64,000 nucleotides of DNA, taken from the NCBI GenBank assembly GCA_017479705.1, contig JAFVCA010000031.1, positions 21,963 to 85,962 on the forward strand. The letters are read 5' to 3'. Below are positions 60,969 to 64,000 of this stretch, piece after piece. Below the pieces are notes generated by a model. It was not told the DNA's origin and searched no databases. It worked only from the letters and a program-made list of their open reading frames with translations. Origin of the DNA: Bacteroidales bacterium. Its GTDB lineage: Bacteria > Bacteroidota > Bacteroidia > Bacteroidales > P3. Positions within the stretch are counted from its first letter, which is position 1; every line of letters begins with the position of its first letter. The position numbers and the translations under genes were made by a program.

Positions 60969-61988
60969 ATGAAGAAATCGCTGTTTTTAGTACTGTTCCT
61001 GGCCCTGATGGGCGGAGCATTCGCCCAGAATGAGGGCGTCACAGAGTATGTGTCGGCATTGATTACTTTCAGAGATGGAAGCACGGTGCCGCAGGATTCA
61101 TTGAACAAGTATGGCGTGGTCATCCAGACCCGTTCCGGCCGCATGGCCACGGCTCTCATTGCCGCTGACCAGTACCAGGCTTTCTTGGACGCCAACCTGG
61201 TGGAGCGCGTGCAGCCCTCTACCCGCGTGTTTATGCGCAACAACCAGGTGGGAGAGAACGGTGCCTATGTGGACCGCCCCCACAAGGGTAATAAAAAGGC
61301 CAAGACCAAAAAGCCCGACACGCAGGACAGAGAGTCCGTGCGCCGCGATATGATTCCGGAGGACGACATCCGCAACGATGAGGCCAAGGGTTGGTATCTC
61401 GGCTTGATGCTTGGCGGCAGCAGCAACAAGCTCGATGTGCAGAAAACCATCTTCAACGGTGTGTGGTACTCCTATCGCGGACTGAATGTCGAGGCTCGCG
61501 TGGGTTACCAGTTCAACGAGTGGTTCGGCATCCGCGGCGGTGTGAATCTGATTTCGAAGAACTATGCCGATAAACTGACCGTCGACCTCAACGGCACCGA
61601 GCACAAGTATCAGACCTACCACCAGAACCAGTACCTCCAGGTTCCTGTGATGGCTGACTTCTCCATCGGCGGCGAGGCTGTGCGCATCCACTTTATGGCA
61701 GGTGGCTATGCTGGCTACTGGCTCACCCAGTACCGCGACGGCTACATCTACAAGACCACTGAGCCCCATCACAACACGGGCTACTCCTACCTGTTCAACG
61801 ATGGCTACGACAACCGCTTTGACGCCGGTGTGGCCGCTGGCTTAGGCCTCAGCATGAACGTCTCCCCCAGATGGCAGCTGATGTTTGAGGGCAACTACTA
61901 CCACGGTCTGATTAGTGTTGCCAAGAGCCCCAGCAAGATGTTCAACCGCACTTGGAACTTCGGCATGGGCGTGGTCTACCACTTCTAA
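60969..61988 (+). CDS. outer membrane beta-barrel protein with an N-terminal inhibitor-like domain
   Basis: A 339-residue protein with a 19-residue signal (GGAFAQ). Residues 25-85 (TEYVSALITFRDGSTV, VVIQTRSGRMATALI, FLDANLVERVQPS) resemble the small alpha-beta domain that precedes S8 peptidases. A Lys-rich linker (KGNKKAKTKKPD) follows. Residues from about 140 form a PorT-like eight-strand barrel (YLGLMLGGSSNKL, VGYQFNEWFGIRGGVNL) ending in GMGVVYHF. Its role is unknown. It has its own promoter and terminator. Confidence 0.85.
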   Translation: MKKSLFLVLFLALMGGAFAQNEGVTEYVSALITFRDGSTVPQDSLNKYGVVIQTRSGRMATALIAADQYQAFLDANLVERVQPSTRVFMRNNQVGENGAYVDRPHKGNKKAKTKKPDTQDRESVRRDMIPEDDIRNDEAKGWYLGLMLGGSSNKLDVQKTIFNGVWYSYRGLNVEARVGYQFNEWFGIRGGVNLISKNYADKLTVDLNGTEHKYQTYHQNQYLQVPVMADFSIGGEAVRIHFMAGGYAGYWLTQYRDGYIYKTTEPHHNTGYSYLFNDGYDNRFDAGVAAGLGLSMNVSPRWQLMFEGNYYHGLISVAKSPSKMFNRTWNFGMGVVYHF

Positions 61989-62016
61989 TAGATTGTAATT
62001 GTTCATATAATAAGGC

Positions 62017-62058
62017 AAGGCAGCTGGCGGGTCTTCCCGTGGCTGCCTTTGTTTCTTT
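62017..62058 (+). terminator. terminator of the barrel gene
   Basis: AAGGCAGC (62017-62024) and GCTGCCTT (62042-62049) form the stem, with CGGG/CCCG inside, followed by a T-rich tail. Confidence 0.8.
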
Positions 62059-62111
62059 CTTAGCGGCGGCCGCTGTGCTGCCCCTCGGCGGCGCCACAAA
62101 AGCTCAAAACC

Positions 62112-62996
62112 ATGTTTTCAACTACCAATCAAACCTATTCGGACGGCCGGCCCGCGTGGCCGGATTTCCTGAACAACCGCCCTGCCGAAAGCCACAAGGG
62201 CGACTATGGACATGCGCTGCTGGTGGCTGGCAGCTATGGCAAAATGGGTGCCGCGGTGCTTGCGGCACGCGCCTGTCTGCGTATGGGGGCTGGACTGCTG
62301 ACTGTCCACGTGCCCCGAAAGGGTGTGGACATTTTGCAGACCGCCGTGCCGGAGGCCATGGTGTCCATTGACGAGGATGAATGCCACTGGACGCACCGTT
62401 TCACGGCCGCAGAACTGTCGCGCTACGACGCTGTGGGCATAGGCCCCGGATTGGGGACGGAGAGCCCTGAGGCCCTGCGCACGCTGCTGCAACAGGCCGT
62501 GGGCAAGTCGACGGTGATTGATGCCGACGGGCTGAACATGCTGGCAAGGATGGACGACAAGGGCGACCTGATACACGCTTTGGGCTGCAAGGCCCCCACG
62601 GTGCTCACACCCCATGCCAGAGAGTTTGAGCGGCTGTTCGGACCCACCGCGAGCCGTGAGGAGCGCGAAAGGCTGCAATGCGAGATGGGCAAGCGGACGG
62701 AGTGCGCCATAGTGTATAAGGGTCACCATACGCAAGTGGCTGGAAGCAGGGGCGAATGGTTTGTCAACAACACGGGAAATCCCGGCATGGCTACGGCAGG
62801 AAGTGGCGATGTGTTGACGGGTGTGATACTGGCTATTTTGGCTCAAAATAAAGATTGTCAGTTAGATGCAGCGATGTGCGCTTCTTTGGGTGTGTGGATA
62901 CATGGCAAATCTGCCGATTTGGCTGTCGAAAAACAGTCGCAATGCAGCCTTTTGGCGGGTGACATAGTAAAATTTTTGAGGATGGCAACAATGTGA
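62112..62996 (+). CDS. nnrD: ADP-dependent NAD(P)H-hydrate dehydratase
   Basis: A 294-residue repair enzyme. Motifs include KGDYGHALLVAGSYGKMGAA, AVGIGPGLGTES, VIDADGLNML, TVLTPHAREFERLFG and the ATP-site NTGNPGMATAGSGDVLTG. It converts damaged NAD(P)HX back to NAD(P)H. In many Bacteroidetes this domain is fused to the NnrE epimerase in a protein of about 500 residues; here it is alone. No epimerase domain precedes it. Confidence 0.95.
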   Translation: MFSTTNQTYSDGRPAWPDFLNNRPAESHKGDYGHALLVAGSYGKMGAAVLAARACLRMGAGLLTVHVPRKGVDILQTAVPEAMVSIDEDECHWTHRFTAAELSRYDAVGIGPGLGTESPEALRTLLQQAVGKSTVIDADGLNMLARMDDKGDLIHALGCKAPTVLTPHAREFERLFGPTASREERERLQCEMGKRTECAIVYKGHHTQVAGSRGEWFVNNTGNPGMATAGSGDVLTGVILAILAQNKDCQLDAAMCASLGVWIHGKSADLAVEKQSQCSLLAGDIVKFLRMATM

Positions 62997-63043
62997 AAAT
63001 CATTGCTATTGCTATGTTCTGAGAAATTTTTTTCAAAAAAAAT

Positions 63044-63074
63044 TTTGCTGGTTCGAAAAAAGTGCGTATCTTTG
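63044..63074 (+). promoter_or_regulatory. promoter of tRNA-Asn
   Basis: TTTG (63044-63047), 19 bp, then TATCTTTG (63067-63074), an exact match to the Bacteroidetes consensus. Confidence 0.85.
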
Positions 63075-63102
63075 CAACCGCTTTGAAAGGGAAAAGCAAC
63101 CT

Positions 63103-63179
63103 TCCTCAATAGCTCAGTTGGTTAGAGCACCTGACTGTTAATCAGGGGGTCGCAGGTTCAAGTCCTGCTTGGGGAGCCA
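63103..63179 (+). tRNA. tRNA-Asn (GTT)
   Basis: Acceptor TCCTCAA pairs with TTGGGGA, the anticodon loop is CTGTTAA with anticodon GTT, and the T loop is TTCAAGT. CCA is encoded at 63177-63179, unlike in the tRNA-Gln at 2961. Confidence 0.96.
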
Positions 63180-63183
63180 AGGA

Positions 63184-63208
63184 AGCCGCAGACAATGCGG
63201 CTTTTTTG
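63184..63208 (+). terminator. terminator after tRNA-Asn
   Basis: GCCGCA (63185-63190) and TGCGGC (63196-63201), then a T tract. Confidence 0.88.
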
Positions 63209-63258
63209 TTGATAGATAACCCTCTGCGGAACCCCGTTCCGCAACAAGAATAAGCGAT

Positions 63259-63510
63259 ATGCAAAATACTCTGGTGATAACTCTGCTCTTTGCTCTTGGC
63301 GTAGTGGCCTTGATGATGCTGGGCCTTGGTGTGAAGATGCTGTTCCGCAAGCATGGCGAATTCAAGCGCCATTGCAGCAGTATGGACCCCTATACGGGCC
63401 GTTCGGCTGGGTGCGTGTGCCACAAGGCGGCCAACGTGAAATGCAAGGAGGAAGGCCACTATTCGCCGTTAGAGGTGAACGAGAACCTCCTCTCAGAGAC
63501 GCGCCCCTGA
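63259..63510 (+). CDS. small Cys-rich membrane protein of unknown function
   Basis: An 83-residue protein with one transmembrane helix at about 5-27 (LVITLLFALGVVALMMLGLGVKMLF) and a soluble tail with four Cys (HCSSMDPYTGRSAGCVCHK, VKCKEE). The paired CVC and the spaced Cys suggest metal or disulfide. I believe similar small proteins occur in other Bacteroidetes, but the function is unknown. It follows tRNA-Asn. Confidence 0.75.
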   Translation: MQNTLVITLLFALGVVALMMLGLGVKMLFRKHGEFKRHCSSMDPYTGRSAGCVCHKAANVKCKEEGHYSPLEVNENLLSETRP

Positions 63511-63544
63511 GCAGCCCCCAATCCAAGACCAAGAGACCGGCACG

Positions 63545-63780
63545 CCACCACCCCGACAAGATAATTTCAATTTAATAGAAAACCCCTACGGGGTATGATG
63601 TATGCGCAAGGCTTTTCTACTAAGCGAAAACCCCTACGGGGTAATTCCACATTTCACATTAAGCGGAATCCCCGACAAGATAATTTCAATTTTCAATTTT
63701 CACCTTTCAATTTAACCCCCCTCCCCAACAAGCTAATTTCACTTTTCGCCTTTCAATTTTTTGTGTTCTGCCGTCTAATG
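63545..63780. repeat. mosaic of 48-bp hairpin units and TTTCAATTTTCA tracts
   Basis: Two CCCCTACGGGG units start at 63583 and 63631, 48 bp apart. The phrase CCCCGACAAGATAATTTCAA occurs near 63551 and 63671. Several TTTCAATTTTCA tracts follow. No gene is seen. Confidence 0.7.
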
Positions 63781-63784
63781 GGAG

Positions 63785-63870
63785 ACTAAAATAGCCCGTT
63801 AGGGCTTTTCTTTCAGTAGAACCTCATCGGTCGTCAAACATATTCCCCGTAGGGGATTTCGCTTAATATA
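63785..63870 (-). repeat. hairpin units in inverted orientation
   Basis: Read on the minus strand, AAGCGAAATCCCCTACGGGG and later GAAAAGCCCTAACGGGC repeat the pattern of the 48-bp unit, so the array is present on both strands. Confidence 0.55.
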
Positions 63871-63884
63871 GAATGAACCAGAGA

Positions 63885-64000
63885 GAAAACCCCTACGGGG
63901 TATGATGGATGTGCAAGGTTTTTCTACTAATAGGAAACCCCTACGGGGTATGATGGATGCGCAAGGCTTTTCTACTAAGAGGAAACCCCTACGGGGTATG
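63885..64000 (+). repeat. 48-bp tandem repeat array, running off the window
   Basis: CCCCTACGGGG starts at 63890, 63938 and 63986, exactly 48 bp apart. Each unit continues with TATGATGGATGCGCAAGG and CTTTTCTACTAA, with single-base changes. The array continues past the window edge. Confidence 0.85.

Noticed and set aside
63545-64000. CRISPR array at the right end
   Set aside because: The units are 48 bp long and repeat as a whole, with no unique spacers of constant length and no cas genes in the window; the pattern fits a hairpin tandem repeat.

Overview
The window reads as chromosomal DNA of a member of the order Bacteroidales, probably an uncultured or gut-type lineage. Three kinds of evidence agree. 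The promoters follow the Bacteroidetes form, a TTTG or TTG element 19-21 bp before TAnnTTTG, rather than sigma-70 boxes. Two secreted proteins (a C10 cysteine protease and a thioredoxin-fold protein) end in type IX secretion (Por) sorting domains. The gene families are typical: Bacteroidetes omega subunit next to bamD and coaBC, imelysin, DUF1111 di-haem protein, OmpP-type porins, GH29 and GH2 lipoproteins. No phage, plasmid, transposase or CRISPR genes are visible.

Layout. 0-2.7 kb: left-facing fucose operon (cytidylyltransferase-GHMP fusion, FucP symporter, mutarotase cut by the window edge). 2.9-8.1 kb: tRNA-Gln, then a large TonB-receptor-like barrel, a MATE exporter and a DUF975 membrane protein. 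8.5-20 kb: an exported protein of unknown function, a LolA-like protein, the T9SS-exported C10 protease, DUF819, uvrA, a lytic transglycosylase, coaBC, rpoZ (omega) and bamD. 20-27 kb: guaA, a LysM/periplasmic-binding protein, lpxC, lpxA, a small lipoprotein and a flippase. 27-33.3 kb: a left-facing block of porin, imelysin, di-haem oxidoreductase and CcsBA cytochrome c maturation, which I read as one metal-acquisition or redox locus. 33.5-35 kb: a GH29 alpha-L-fucosidase followed by a structured non-coding stretch. 35.3-42 kb: M16 peptidase, O-antigen-ligase-like protein, S41 peptidase, Kef-type antiporter. 42.4-46.5 kb: porin, Gate-domain transporter, 2[4Fe-4S] ferredoxin, a lipoprotein gene broken by an amber codon, and a hexapeptide acyltransferase. 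46.7-51.4 kb: TPR protein, B12-binding radical SAM protein with a small membrane partner, a 33-residue membrane ORF and a secreted thioredoxin-like protein. 51.4-57.4 kb: queG, THUMP methyltransferase, YihY/BrkB, nadC, with cinA divergent, then DUF486. 57.4-63.5 kb: GH2 beta-mannosidase, neutral zinc metallopeptidase, barrel protein, NAD(P)HX dehydratase, tRNA-Asn and a small Cys-rich membrane protein.

Together the genes describe ordinary housekeeping plus envelope building (lipid A, BamD, LolA, flippase, ligase) and host-glycan use (fucosidase, fucose uptake, mannosidase). The most unusual content is non-coding. One dispersed intergenic family (GAAAATTGAAA units, then a C(R)CGACTCAC core, then ACATTCAC/TTAAC units) sits at gene 3' ends and has supplied stop codons and even part of a signal peptide to unrelated proteins. 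A second dispersed family of about 70 bp occurs four times. A 48-bp tandem array of CCCCTACGGGG hairpins fills the right end. Several genes also appear to be transcribed without a leader. Functions of named families come from recognised motifs and general knowledge; no database search was run.
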